Shown: piece by piece, positions 1 to 10,580 of the stretch
Numbering within the stretch: position 1 is the stretch's first letter
Layout: each line of letters starts with the position of its first letter
Assembly (NCBI GenBank): GCA_029834535.1
Contig: JAQMWT010000619.1
Coordinates: forward strand, 1-51,958
DNA: 51,958 bases
From: Chrysophaeum taylorii
Taxonomy: Eukaryota; Sar; Pelagophyceae; Pelagomonadales; Pelagomonadaceae
Direction of reading: 5' to 3'
Position numbers and translations under genes: made by a program
Notes under the pieces: model-generated
What the model was told of the DNA's origin: nothing
Seen by the model: the letters and a program-made list of their open reading frames with translations, nothing else
The model's database searches: none

Positions 1-171
1 TCAGCGTCTGGACAGCTTCATCTGAACGAGCCAAGAATGTTGTAAACGGCTTCGACGAGAATCGAAGAACCGAGACCCCGTACTCGTAGAAAAAACAAAA
101 AAAAGAATATCCCCCATCTCCGCTACGACCTCGTCGATCAAAATTACAAAGAAACAAAAAAAAATTCGTGT

Positions 172-203
<32 letters not shown>

Positions 204-639
204 AGAGTCGCGAGTGTCAGCGGGCCAGATTCCTAGAAGCTGCGGCGTGAGCTTAAATAGGCCACACGAGTCCGCAACAAATCGTGAACCGACCATCACC
301 TTACTTGATCTGTCCTGTCGCGCCAGACCCTTAACATCTGACTACGCGCTTGCTCATCGTGTGTAACAGACCGTACCCCCCGCCTCGAAGCATCCCGAAC
401 CAAATACGGCGTGATGCCCTCTTCACCTTGACTTCGATCCGTCTGGCGACGATGATGATTCGTATGATACCATCAGCATCGATATAGGTCCGACGTGGAT
501 GCGGGACAGGGTTAACGTCCCCCGACACTTCCAGTGGCCCTTATTTTCCACGAAGACGCGTGACGAAGTACGGACGTGTGGGAACCACTGTGATGCGGAT
601 CATCGAGCTAAGGCTCGACCGTCCTTCATGCGCCATGAA
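1..639. other. 5' flank without a recognisable gene
   Basis: I see no convincing coding frame here. The stretch has A-rich and C-rich simple sequence, including a long C homopolymer, and leads into the remains of retrotransposon element I. The 5' LTR of element I should lie here or before the window, but no sequence matching its 3' LTR (which begins TGTGGCGGTAA at 8014) was found, so the 5' end is missing, too diverged or outside the window. Confidence 0.5.
173..203 (+). repeat. C homopolymer of 31 bases
   Basis: An uninterrupted run of 31 C follows an A-rich tract. Such long homopolymers are unstable and their length in an assembly is unreliable. Shorter C or G runs recur elsewhere, for example inside the TAGAG-type LTRs near 26545, 26660 and 38865. 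Confidence 0.9.
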
Positions 640-1570
640 CAGGATCGGTGGCCGAATATCCCTCGCTTCCCATGACTGTTTATAAACAGTGGGAAGACGA
701 GCACAAGCCACTATGGAAAGGGATTGGTATGCGCGGCGGAGGGTTTTTCGGAAGGCGGAAATTCCGTAAGCACGACGAGGAGTACTTGGCCAAAATCGAA
801 GAAGCCTTCCTATTGCCCTGCCCTCCTCGACTACTACAGAGCAACTGGAGTATGAGTGGTACACGATGACGCAAGGCAACCTTCCCGCTCTCCAAGTACG
901 TCAGGCAAGTGGGTCCAAAATTTGGACTATGGCGAGCTGCTTCTAAGAACCCGGTGGAACCCGAGCCGAAGCTTTTCGTACGATGCACTTTCTCCGGCGA
1001 GGGTTATCGTCTGAAACTCCGACAAAACGACATTCACTTGCGCGGATCTCGGCCCGGACCAAACGCTAGACCAGACGTTCCAACTTGCCTTGCAATTGGA
1101 CGCGATGCCAGAGGTGGGGACGTCCAGCGACGAGCATGAAGATCCAAAAAGACAAAGTCCCAAAAGACAAGCCCACCGTACGCGTAAGGAATGGTATCAG
1201 CAGCAGCAGCTAGCAGGTTATGTCACCAGCTCTTGACGCGTGTCAGGTCGGGCTGCCGGAGAACCTCGACTCTGAGTTACACTATGCGTTGATGACTGCT
1301 TGAAATGTGGGAAGCATATTTATTACGGGCACGATGGTGGGGTGTGTCCTAAGCCTGAAAATTCTGATCGGAAAGCTCGCGCTGCCCGAACGTTGAAGGC
1401 TGCAGGCTTCCCACGACGGCAGAAAGGGGACAGGCCCAATGTCGACAAACGGTCACGGCTAAGCAAGCTTGCCGTGACGCGGCGCGTTCAAGCACCATTT
1501 ACGCCACCCCACAGAGGTCGTCTACACTGCTGCGCAGGGCACAGGTGCAGGTCCCCAAACATGTAATCGC
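640..1570 (+). pseudogene. gag remnant with zinc-knuckle-like motif (element I)
   Basis: Gag packages element RNA into particles. The coding frame is broken into short pieces. The best landmark is a C-x2-C-x7-H-x4-C cluster at about 1297-1347 (reads CLKCGK, then GHDGGVC), a slightly stretched form of the CCHC knuckle of retroelement nucleocapsids. It is followed by a Lys/Arg-rich stretch. Element II has a comparable C-x2-C ... H-D ... C cluster in its gag, which supports homology. Upstream pieces (648-869, 1020-1180) look like gag but cannot be aligned confidently by eye. Limits of the feature are approximate. Confidence 0.5.
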
Positions 1571-2249
1571 AGCCGCTCCGCAGCGAGATGTTTCAGCAAC
1601 CAGTGGTGCAGCAGCAGAGTGCATCGCGCACGCTGAGATCGGAGGACGTTGCGCAGGCACGAAACACCCTGTCGTTGCTACGCCAGCTACCCAGTCGACA
1701 CAGCAGCAGGCCAACCCCAGCCAGTGCAGTGCCGGCGCCGCCTCCCAGTGCTCGATGTGCTTGATGAAGATCAATGCGGCCCTAGGCGATTCAATGGATG
1801 CACGGTGCAGAATGCGGCGCTGATTGACGGCAAATGTGATCAGCGGGAGACGAGGATGAGAGCCGTGTGATGTAACACCAGAGGAACACTCCTTTTGTGA
1901 TGAACCCATGGAACCGCCCTCCCTTTTGGTGATCACCGAGACGCATGGACGGCAGAAGAGAGTCGGAGTGCGGAGGTGCGCAAAGTCGCGTCATCCATCT
2001 CCAGTCAAGACGGAGGGGGGATGTCGAAAGACAGGACCCAAGCGTGGTTTACTGGTCGAGACCAATTGATGGCCATCGCTGTGGAGCCGTCATCAGACGA
2101 TCTTGCCACTGGCTCCGCTGCATGCCCGAGCATAGCTCTGATTTCGATGAGTTCTGCTGCCGCAGACCCGCAGCCCAAGCCCCTAGCGATGAATACACAC
2201 TAGTCATCCCGATCATCGTGAGAACAAAAGCAGTGACATACGACGGGAC
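1571..2249 (+). other. Gag-protease spacer region of element I, unreadable
   Basis: This stretch sits between the gag zinc cluster and the protease remnant. Short open frames exist on both strands, including a Gln/Ala-rich piece at 1545-1823, but none could be matched to element II or to a known domain. It is probably the decayed gag C-terminus and protease N-terminal extension. Confidence 0.4.
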
Positions 2250-2640
2250 GAAGGTTTGACATGTTTGACGTAATTATCCCTGTCGCCGTCGTGTCTCAGG
2301 ATGGGGCATCTTATTCGGTTCCTTGCAGCTGGGCTGGATGGTATGGCTGACTCGCCATACATCGATCACGTGCTCTACAACAAGCTCAGACGTGAAAAAG
2401 AAGATCATTTATCCCCAGGCGCTGCCCTCTACGCGCACTCTTAGCGGATCAGGTGGTTCGGGAGCGGCTATTCGCGAATGGATTATCTTGCGCGTTTCTA
2501 TGAAGCCTGGACTTCCACTCTGCTGATGTTTTTCGTGGGGCAGGCGACGAATGGGCAGTACTACTAGGAGCGCGAGGAATTACGCGACTTTTTGGTTTCT
2601 ATCATGGATTACGCTTCCGAGTTGGCCATTTTCCGTCGCT
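2250..2640 (+). pseudogene. Retropepsin-like aspartic protease remnant (element I)
   Basis: Retrotransposon proteases cleave the polyprotein and act as dimers, each giving one catalytic Asp. A frame at about 2325-2440 reads LDGMAD (2334-2351) in the active-site position, followed by a helix-like segment. A later frame near 2550 reads VLLGARG, matching the flap-distal LLGARD segment of element II. The same DGMAD sequence replaces the usual D-S/T-G-A in element II, so the substitution predates their split. Stops and at least one frameshift interrupt the reading, so no protein could be made. The call rests on comparison with element II. Confidence 0.55.
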
Positions 2641-3405
2641 CTGAAGTTACCAGTGGAGTTCTGAAAAGTAGAGATCCCGATGCGCTTCAGGGACCACCAG
2701 GGTGTTGTCCTCTTCAACGAAGCCTTCGATGCGACTCCAACAGTGGTGCCGATGTTCCCGACGGCCAAGCTCGCAATACACGACGGGAACCAGAAGCAGT
2801 GGCAGCCATTTGCTACTCCTTGGCGGTATGATAGCTTGCTTCGGTCCATCCAGGCTAGAGCCGAGCACCATCGCACTGACCCAGAGCATCCTCCGCTAGA
2901 CGCGCATGGTTGTGAGATTTCTGCGGGTACGGACGGAAAAAGTCAGGTTTCCCGTGAGGATCCCACCGTCGTTCCCTCACTTCGCGTTTGTGACTAAGAC
3001 CCACTATCTCGCACCCGGCCATCCTTATGTTCTGGAGCTTGTCTGTGACGCGCCACTGATGAGAGGTCAGGCCTACCGCCCTTATCGCTCGCTCTACCCT
3101 GATTTGCGTGTGATACCAAACTCTTTGTCGTCATATTGCTTCCACGAGCCGAACGAAGTTTACGTGGCTGTGGAGCATGTTAGCACAGGACCTATTGGAC
3201 TCGACCCTGAGGTACCCATGATCGATGGAGAGATCATACCACATGAAGGTTGCGTCAAAGTACAGCTGGAAGCCGCTGAGGAGGATACAAGAGTCTGTTT
3301 TGCGACTGCTTCAGCTGACGAAGATGAGACGGAAGTCGAGGAGGAGGTCTTAGCTGTGAGACCCCCTCCTGAACCTCCTCCAGAAGAAGGAACAAAAAAA
3401 ATGTC
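2641..3405 (+). pseudogene. Protease-DNMT linker module (element I)
   Basis: Two frames cover this stretch: one at 2680-2997 and one from 2906 that is open to 3580. The second contains a predicted beta-rich segment (APGHPYVLELVCD) matching the linker of element II (EPGRTYCVPVTLSE), followed by acidic and proline-rich sequence with a Glu run and PPPEPPPE just before the methyltransferase. The function is unknown. Many gypsy elements have a similar beta-rich stretch after the protease. A frameshift near 2900-2990 separates the two halves. Confidence 0.5.
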
Positions 3406-4635
3406 GAAGGAAGAAGCCACGACTCAGGAGCTGATTGCTAGGCATGCTTCTTTGGTTTGGATTCCAATCACCTATATCAGCGTCGTCGTTTATTTCGCCG
3501 GCGCTGGTGGATCGAGTTTGGGGATCCAACGATGCAATGAGAGATCTATGGAACCTCTTTTCGCATTGTGTTGGCTTTGACTCATGTCCACAAGCGCGAG
3601 CTGTTTTCCAGCTCAACTTTCCTAAGATCCCGTACGTGCTTCATGACCTGGGAAATCTCATCGTCGTACGTACGATGTGGTCTTGTCATACCTACATAAG
3701 GATCATTGGAGACATTCGTACTTCCACGCCAGTCCTCCTTGTATTTTATGGCTCGACCGCGAACCTGCACTACAGGGACGCGCGCAAGGGTGCTGCCATC
3801 ACCTCGTGGGTTCTGCGTCATTTCCGCAATGCACCTCACGTGATTGGACGATGGACGTTGGAGCAGGAGCCATCCGTGATTCCCTTTATCCATCACAAGT
3901 TCTACATTCCGCGTGTGGTTGACTTTTACAGCATCACCCTGGAATTGCTGTGTTCGCGCACGCGCCTACTTGGCAGCAATGTGCGCTTGTCATTGCCACT
4001 ACTGACGCGAGTGCCACCCAATTTGCAGGACCGTTTCGGGCCAGCGTTAGGTTTTCCGAGTGGTCACCCTCTGATTGTGGTGAACAGTTTTTCATCTACG
4101 CAACCAGCCATCGGCCCCACTTTCACGGTGACGCGCAATAAGATCTTTTGCTATCGACTCGCGTATTCCCACGCTCGACCCTGACACCCGATGTGTGTCA
4201 TGGATCCATCAAGACGACCTATACTCCAGCCAAACTTCAAACGTCACCGCTGTTCCCACCGCCACCCCACCACCATCGTTCGTTGTATCGCCTGGGACGG
4301 CTCAATCTTTTTCAGGGGGCACCGTCGCCACTGCTGTGATGCAGAGCAACCAAGTCTCTACGACCGCTGAAGAGGAAGGCACATTGAAGGAGCGACCAGC
4401 GTATTTCAAGACGTACGCAGTTCCGTGGGCGGACGCGCCTAACGACGAACATGGTTATCCTGTACCAGTGGTGCCTCCTCATTTAGCTGATCAAGAGAGC
4501 ATGCAAGTCATCCCTCCGACCGTCGCGCAGGTCGAAGAGGTGATGGCTGCGCTGGGCATTACAGACCATCCCGCTTTAAATGAGGATGAAAAACGGATGA
4601 TGCGACACTTGCTTTCCTACTCGTGGCATTCTTGA
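3406..4635 (+). pseudogene. Cytosine C5 DNA methyltransferase domain, broken and missing motifs IX-X (element I)
   Basis: DNMTs move a methyl group from S-adenosylmethionine to C5 of cytosine in DNA. Motif I reads FAGAGGSSLG (about 3493-3525). After frameshifts, the catalytic motif IV SPPC is at 3734-3745, motif VI reads LEQE where most enzymes have ENV, and motif VIII reads SRTRLL. These align segment by segment with element II. The segment holding motifs IX and X in element II (about 80 residues, with VVPPDT) has no counterpart around 4130-4200: sequence jumps from the TVTR region to the WIHQDDL region. The downstream linker (4195-4635) is open and ends in TGA at the same place as in element II. 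With at least three frame changes and the deletion, no active enzyme is possible. Confidence 0.8.
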
Positions 4636-7578
4636 TGACGTGATGAGACCGTTGATTCGCCCGAGGTCACCCTCCGGTTCAAAGAGGACAATCCGAGCCC
4701 GATTAAGTTTTCGCCGTGTCGGTTGTCAAAGGAGAAGATCGAGTGCTTGAGACTTCAAATCGAGGAATGGAGCCGAGACGGAGTTGTCCGTCCCGCGAAC
4801 TCTCCTTGGGGTTTTCCTATCCTTATGCTGCCTAAGAAAGGGGCTGAGCCAGGCACTTCCAACGCTTACAGAGCGGCTGTCGACCTGCGGCGCCTCAACA
4901 AATTGCTCAAGGATGACAGTTGGCCGAGCGTGAGCATGACCGACGCGTTGATGTTTCTCACCGACAAGTTCCGTCGTTCTAGCATGGACATCCGACGGGG
5001 TTACCACAATTTGCGATTGTCAGCGGACGCGCAGGATGTAGTGACCTTCACTAGTCCTTTGGGAGCATTCAGCTATATGCGTTTACCTTTGGGAGTCAAG
5101 CCTGCTGGCAGCCTGTTCTGCAAGCAACTCAACACCGATCTGTCGAAGTGGTTGTACCGTGACCTAGTGGCTTATATCGACGACATTCTGGCTGGGCATG
5201 CAGACACTAAGAGTCATTTGCAATGCCTTGTTCAAGTCATGCCCCACTTGGCGTCGAAAGGGTATAGCGGCAAGGTTAAGAAGATCCACTTCAGGAAGGA
5301 GGTCATTGAATTCTTGGGGCATTTGTCTACCCCGAATGGACTTCTCCCGTCACGAAGATCGACGGAGGCCATCCGGCATATGCCAATCCCTGGTACTTTG
5401 TCAGATGCTGATCCCAAAAAGCAAGTCCGCTCCTTCCTTGGGATGGGGAGTTTTTGTCGTCGTTATGTGCGCAATTTCACGCGAGTCGCGGAGCCGTTAA
5501 GACAGTTGACTTTGCCAGATGTTAAGTTCGAGTGGACGAAAGAGTGTCAAGAGGCCTGGGATGCCATCATCGAAGCTATTGTTACTTCGAAGGGCATTTA
5601 CCATCCGGACTACTCATTGCCGTTCTACATTCGGACAGATGCATCTGCGCATGGATTAGGTGCTTACTTGTTTCAGAAAGTGCCAGTCGTTGGTGACGAT
5701 GGAAAAGAACGGGTGGAGGAGAGAGTTATTGAGTACTGGAGTCGAACTGTGCCCAAATCGATGAGGAAATATGATCCTCGGCGCTTGGAACTCCTCGCAG
5801 TACTCTCTGCTCTCGAAAATTTCCGATTTTATATCGAAGGTCATCAGACAAAGTTAGAGACGGATCATCGTAACTTAACGTTTCTGCGGGATTCGAATCA
5901 TACGCCTGGACAGTTAGCACGATGGGCTATGCGGCTTGCTGCGTTCGACCGGGAGCTCGGATACAAACCTGGAAATTCCCCGGGCATGCGCATCCCTGGT
6001 TGCCTGTCGCGCAATCCAATCGACAAGTTAATCGAGCAGGACGAAGACGGAGAACCGATCAATGAAGCGTATCTGATCTTCCAGGAGATCCCCACCGATG
6101 TTCCGGGCACAGCGTGCTTCACCTTCTCATCAGTGACGATGTCTCTGTTGGCAGACAGGGAGTATACTGCAGCTCTAGCAGCAGTTAGTACGCGTCGGAG
6201 CGCGCCGCCGCCTCAATTTGCGTACGAAGCCGAACCGGTAGACTCCGTTGAACGGCTCCCTTTTGCTGATCAAGCTGAGGATGAGATCACTCTCGAGGAG
6301 ATAGCTAAAGAACATATTGAAGACAAGACTTGCACGCAGATCCGTCAGAGCCTCGATTCGGAGCAGAAGGATCCACGCGATAAGCCACCCCTGCCGTACG
6401 AGATCGAAGACAACGTATTGTACAAGGTTGACGAGTCAGAATCTCGACGTCGGATTGTGGTCCCACAGTCGATGCAGGAGCGTGTGATCACCATGCACCA
6501 TCGAGGGCTGTTCGGAGGCCATGTGGGACGAGATTCGACAGCGAGCCAGATTTTGGAGCGATACTGGTGGCCCAACGTCATATCGTCGGTCACCGACTTC
6601 ATCAAGGCCTGCATCATCTGTCAGAAAGTTCGATCCACTGTGGCGAAGCGCTATGGCCTCCTTTGCCAACCGAATCGCATTGGTGATTGGTATGTCCTAG
6701 GAATGGATCTCTTTGGACCACTGAGAGGAGCTGACTTGCACACGTATATCCTCGTGATGTACGATGCTGCGTCGCATTTTCTCAAGCTGGCGTTGATAAA
6801 TACCAAGCATGACTACGCGATCTTGAATGCATTTGTTGGCAAGATTGTCCTCGAGGGATGTCTCCCGCGGTGTATAGTTACGGACAATGGTAGTGAGTTC
6901 GCGAACAAGTTGTTCCGGACGTTCGTTCGTCAATTAAACGTTCGATACCGCACGACCATTCCTTATCACCCACAGAGTAATCATACTGAGCGAGACAATC
7001 GGTTCATCAAGGCCTTCCTCCGGGCCGCGATGGATGAGCAGCGCCAAACGGACTGGTCTATTTTTGTCCAGTACGTGGCTTTCATGTACAACCGGATGTA
7101 CATCCCCGGAACGAAGATCTCGCCGTTTATGATGCGTACCGGCAAGCAACCCCTGTAACCGCCTGATTACAACATCTTGGGCGAACAGCGTGGTCTGCCT
7201 CAATCGCGTCTACAGATCCTGACGGACTTTAAGCACAAGTTTGAATTTTACAGTCAACTCGTCACTCGGGCACATCAAAAGGCCCAGGAGACTCAGAAGA
7301 TCAACTACGACGCCCATCAGATCGACATCCAGTTCTCTCCTGGCGATTATGTCTTGCGTTTTGTGCCTAAGACGCGTCACAAGTTGCGGCCTATTTGGCG
7401 TGGCCCATATATTGTTACCAAGAAGAAGTCTCCAGTCGTTTACGAAATTAAAGACGTGCACGACGACAATGCCGAACCCGTTGTGGTATCCGTGCAGCAG
7501 ATTGTGCCTTTGAAAGTGCCGATAATCGACACCTCTTCGGCCCCCCCGGCACACGCCTTCAGACCGCGACCGCTTTAA
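4636..7578 (+). pseudogene. Reverse transcriptase, RNase H and integrase of element I
   Basis: This frame copies element RNA to DNA and integrates it. It is open from about 4636 to 7155 and, after one TAA at 7156-7158, continues in the same frame to 7578. RT signatures include NSPWGFPILMLPKK, AAVDLRRLN and the catalytic YIDD at 5173-5184. RNase H has TDAS near 5635 and ETDHRNLTFL near 5857. Integrase has the HH-CC zinc fold (about 6490-6620), then the catalytic triad Asp 6706, Asp 6883 and Glu 6988. A GPY/F-like motif (WRGPYIV) is near 7395. No good ATG lies at the frame start, so translation was probably as part of a longer polyprotein. Element II has a Leu where the TAA sits, so the TAA is a nonsense mutation. 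Confidence 0.9.
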
Positions 7579-7978
7579 GCACGGCAAATTTGTCATTTTT
7601 CGGGTCAAAGCACGAGGTAATGCGTGGAAGAAACGTATTTATGTTGTCGAGGTCTATGAAGACTATGATCACGACAATGATACTGTGGCATTACACTATT
7701 ATACTGATCTAGGTTCACGCGACGACCCCCGTGTTTTCGACCCTACCAAGCCTCTAACTGAGCGACAGCTCAGACCAGAATACAAAGATCGTGACGGATG
7801 CAGTTTCACTCGTTTTCGAGCGAACATGGATGGCTGTGAGCCTTGTGTCAACGATTTCCGCCCTGACGAGATCGATACCCTTGTCACTAACTTCAGCCTC
7901 CACAGCAACAAAGTCCCTACGGACATCGCTGAACGCGCTTATCGTCTCATTCGTGAGCGCGACCTTCGTCACCCTTGA
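7566..7978 (+). pseudogene. C-terminal module after integrase (element I)
   Basis: A frameshift around the C run at 7541-7548 moves the reading to a new frame that runs to a stop at 7976-7978. It begins with HGKFVIFRV, then YVVEVYEDYDHDNDTVALHYY, and continues with RPEYKD, FTRFRANMDG and DEIDTLVTNFSL. Element II carries the same module, so it is a genuine conserved part of this lineage beyond the GPY/F motif. Its first 50 residues resemble small beta-barrel modules (chromo- or Tudor-like) in spacing, but I cannot assign a family. It could guide integration, as chromodomains do in chromoviruses; that is inference. Confidence 0.7.
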
Positions 7979-8000
7979 AGTCGAGGACGACTTCACCTTA

Positions 8001-8235
8001 AGTAGGGGGCTCCTGTGGCGGTAATAACCATTCCCCCCCCCACTTATGTGCCTGTTACCTGCCTGTTACCTTGAATTTGGCGGTGTCATGCTTGACACCC
8101 ACGCCTGCTTCTCCAAGGATACTCCTGTACCGAGGACCTGTGTTGCTCTTGCCGATCTAGCATATCTTGCTGGATCTCCCATTGGAATCTATCGATTCTT
8201 GCTGGTTCCTCGAAATTACCCTCAATAAAATGTTC
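8001..8235 (+). repeat. Purine tract and 3' LTR of element I
   Basis: A purine-rich run (AGTAGGGGG, 8001-8009) is followed by the LTR start TGTGGCGGTAATAACC at 8014. The comparable junction of element II reads AGGGGAGTCC then TGTTGCGGCAAC. An AATAAA at 8224-8229 could serve as a polyadenylation signal. The right edge cannot be fixed because the matching 5' LTR is not in the window; 8235 is an estimate. A related LTR fragment is at 13799. Confidence 0.65.
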
Positions 8236-8420
8236 GACAGCATGGCGTGAGCGGAGTGTGAGCGCTTGGTTGGACGTGTGGTGGAACCACCCGTGGTTCA
8301 GGACAGTTGAGCGGTCACGTTGTGACCGACGGCTAGGCGAAGAGGGGCGGGTGAACTGAGTTTCCACCACAGCGTCAGGGTGAGCTGGTGTTCACGCAGG
8401 ACGTTGGGTGGTAAGGAGTA
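8236..8420. other. No feature recognised
   Basis: Between the estimated end of the element I LTR and the Helitron-type repeat I see no coding frame. A short local inverted pattern occurs around GGAACCACCCGTGGTTC near 8282. It may be the tail of the LTR or unrelated flank. Confidence 0.3.
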
Positions 8421-8745
8421 ACAAGTGCAGGCCAGTAAGTTCACCTAGTCCCAATCTCCAACCCCAGAGAGTTCACCTGGTCCCAGTAAGTTTCGTATAA
8501 GTTCACCTGGTCAGTAAGTTCACCTAGCTCACACCAACTCCTTTGAGCTCGTCGCTCTCGCCTCCACCAATCTAAGCTGCTTTGATCCGCACGCGCCGCC
8601 AACCTTCGAGTTTACTCTAAAAACCCTTTACTCTAAAAACCCCAGTATGTTCACCTGGTCCCAGTTTCACCTGGTCACTCAGTTCACCTAGTCCCAATCT
8701 CAAACCCCAGTAAGTTCACGTGGTCCCAGTAAGTTCACTTATAGT
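8421..8745 (-). repeat. Minisatellite-like 3' terminal region of a Helitron-type element (copy A)
   Basis: Irregular tandem copies of a motif around AGTAAGTTCACCTGGTCCC fill the stretch, interrupted by TTTACTCTAAAAACCC repeats. The same arrangement is found downstream of the helicase in the copies at 46540-46938 and 50981-51345. In all three, similarity stops at the same terminal sequence, GGCCTGCACTTGT when read in helicase orientation, with different sequence beyond it. That marks the element's 3' boundary. Confidence 0.75.
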
Positions 8746-9445
8746 GCGCGTGTAGACGCCGGGAGGGGGCTTATCGTATTGCGCAGCACGTGTGGGGTAG
8801 GGTGGAGTCGTCGACCCAGATGAGTATATCCTCGGGGATGCCGATCGACAGAGAGCCACGTAGAGCTGGACGTGGCAGAAGACGGGCTTGGGAAAGAGGA
8901 CGCCGACCTCGCGGGGCGTCTGGCCCTGGCTCTTGTTGATCGTTTGGCGTAGGCGGGCCTTAAGCGATACAGGTTGGAGGAGCCTCGGTGACAACGACAC
9001 GATCGATCATGTATCTGGCACCGTTGCAGTGGCCGTGCGACGGGTCGAGGTTGCGAAGACCTTAAGCTCGCGCTCAAAGTCAGCATCCCGTTGGTTGTCA
9101 GGGAGTTGAAAACTCTACTGTAAAGAGCGAGGCGTCGTCTTCCGACCCAACCTAGTCAGCCGAAAAGAACTCCGACGCCTCGTCTCTGGGAAAAAAAGGC
9201 CGCGGTCATGCGCGCGTTGTCAGCATCGACAACATCGTTTCGACGGGGGGTGAGAATGGCGCGCTGAAAGAGCCGCCGCGGCTCGTGGAAATAGTCTGCG
9301 AGGTCGCCGTAGACGGCTTGGAGGATCACTGTCTGGCTCTCGCGCCTACCTGATCCTTACTCTCGCGCCAACCTGATCCTTACCCTAAATCGAGGGACAA
9401 ACAAACAAACAGACAGACAAACATCTGTCGATTAGTAGTTAGGAA
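8746..9445 (-). pseudogene. Helitron (Pif1-like) helicase C-terminal fragment, copy A
   Basis: Helitron helicases unwind DNA for rolling-circle-type transposition. Read on the minus strand with several frame changes, the sequence gives RAILTPRRNDVVDADN (about 9200-9260), LRNLDPSHGHCNGARYMI (about 9000-9060) and TINKSQGQT with PKPVFCHVQLYVALCR (about 8850-8950). These are the hallmark C-terminal blocks of Pif1/Helitron helicases. No Rep nuclease domain or N-terminal helicase motifs are present, so it is a 5'-truncated copy. Homology with the copy at 46.0 kb extends outward to about 9445. Frameshifts and stops show it is dead. Confidence 0.8.
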
Positions 9446-9829
9446 ATTGAAGGGGTAGGGAGTATAATTTAGTTAGTTATTAAGTGGTAAGGGAGAAAAT
9501 TAAAGGGTTAGGGAGTAAATTTCAGAGGTTAGAGTTTGCGGTGTAGCTTGATTTTCGCACGGCGCTGGTAGCGCCTCGCTGAGGACCGACGAGCGCGACA
9601 ACATGTCGGCAGCGCATGTACTGGAAGTGCTGCTGGACACTCCTGCAAGACCTCCACGGACGAAACGCGCTTCACACCAACCCGGCTCCACTGGTTTTAC
9701 AACTCAGGTGACAAGCATGACAAGCTTCGTCAAGTAGCGACCAACGTGACAGATCCCGACGTTTACGACGAAGAAGACGACGACGGCGACAACGATGTCG
9801 ACCTCACGATCGATCCGACAATCAAGCCC
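9446..9829. other. AT-rich stretch and unassigned acidic reading frame
   Basis: The first part is AT-rich without coding signal. From about 9690 a + strand frame encodes an acidic run (EEDDDGDNDVD) just upstream of the DDE transposase remnant. It could be a decayed part of the same transposase gene, but I could not match it to a known domain. Confidence 0.35.
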
Positions 9830-10580
9830 CCTTAGAAAAGGTCATCCTATCTGAGCGCGGCGGCGTCAAGTGGTTCCAGTCTGCGGCTCTCTTGACACTC
9901 AAGGTTGGCAAGCAGCACCAAGGCTTCTGGGACTCGGACAATTTTCTCCTTCAGGTCGAGGACGTCCTCGATGTCATGGAGATTTGGTGCCTTCGTCACC
10001 AGTTCCTAATTGAGGTCGACCACTCGTTGTGACACGTATCACTCGCTCAGTGGCCAGCTCGACAAGTGCGGCGACATCGTTCCGGGGACCTCAAGCAAGG
10101 AGATCCTCGGCAATTGCCCGGACTTCAAGAACGAACTCAACCTCCTCCAGCAGCTCGTTCTTCACCGTGGCCACATCCTTTTCTCGTCGTCGAAATCCAC
10201 CCAGAGCTTGCCGGCGATGGCATTGAGGATGGCTGGGGCCAGTCAAAGCGGTACTACCGCCAACATAACACCAGAACAGAAAGTGAGATGGCGCGCCGAC
10301 AACGTGAGCGCGTCTTCGACAGCATTGGCCCCTAAAGCCTTCCGCCTCTCCGGCTCATGCGGTTCTCTCGCGTCGCCTGCGAGTACAAACTCGTCTACCG
10401 CTGCGAGGACGTGGGCACCGCCGAGTTCGAACACGCCAAAATCGAGCGACAAAGAGAGACTGCGCGTCTCAAGCGCAAACACTCCTCCCATTGCGCGTCT
10501 CAAGCGCAAACACTCCTCCCATTGCGCGATCGACGTGCCCATTCTATCTGCGTTGACTCTGGAGGATAACGTCGCTGACT
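9830..10580 (+). pseudogene. Decayed DDE-type transposase (Tc1/IS630-like superfamily endonuclease)
   Basis: DDE transposases cut and join DNA with an RNase H-like fold. Pieces in different frames give WFQSAALLTLKVGKQHQGFW and LLQVEDVLDVMEIW, then FLIEVDHS (central catalytic Asp with following H-S). Next come KEILGNCPDFKNEL, HPELAGDGIEDGWGQSKRYYR (the block holding the last catalytic Glu) and a C-terminal FSRVACEYKLVYR helix. This order matches eukaryotic DDE endonucleases in which an E-x(2-3)-W-x(2)-(S/A)-K-x-Y block ends the core. The block with the first Asp was not found, so the N-terminus is lost or diverged. Several frameshifts and an internal 31-bp duplication show that it is inactive. 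Confidence 0.65.
10461..10522 (+). repeat. Perfect 31-bp tandem duplication
   Basis: Two identical 31-bp units lie head to tail (10461-10491 and 10492-10522) in the 3' end of the transposase remnant. The duplication shifts the reading frame, adding to the inactivation. Confidence 0.9.

Larger units (their letters stand above)
640..8235 (+). mobile_element. Ty3/gypsy-like LTR retrotransposon carrying a DNA methyltransferase (element I), decayed
   Basis: The order read from the sequence is gag remnant with a zinc knuckle, aspartic protease remnant, linker module, cytosine DNA methyltransferase, reverse transcriptase, RNase H, integrase, a C-terminal module, a purine-rich tract and a 3' LTR. 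RT before integrase is the Ty3/gypsy order. The element is homologous over its whole length to element II at 27486-37541 but clearly diverged, so it is a separate family rather than a recent copy. Gag, protease and DNMT regions contain many stops and frameshifts, while the RT-integrase frame is nearly open (one nonsense codon at 7156). The 5' LTR was not found. It is very unlikely to be active. Confidence 0.85.

Noticed and set aside
541..988. Minus-strand frames of about 100 codons at the window start
   Set aside because: They lie opposite the decayed gag region of element I, have no domain and are best explained as chance frames.
8421..8745. CRISPR array
   Set aside because: Repeats are irregular, overlapping and low in spacer diversity, lie in a eukaryotic context and belong to the 3' end of a Helitron-type element.
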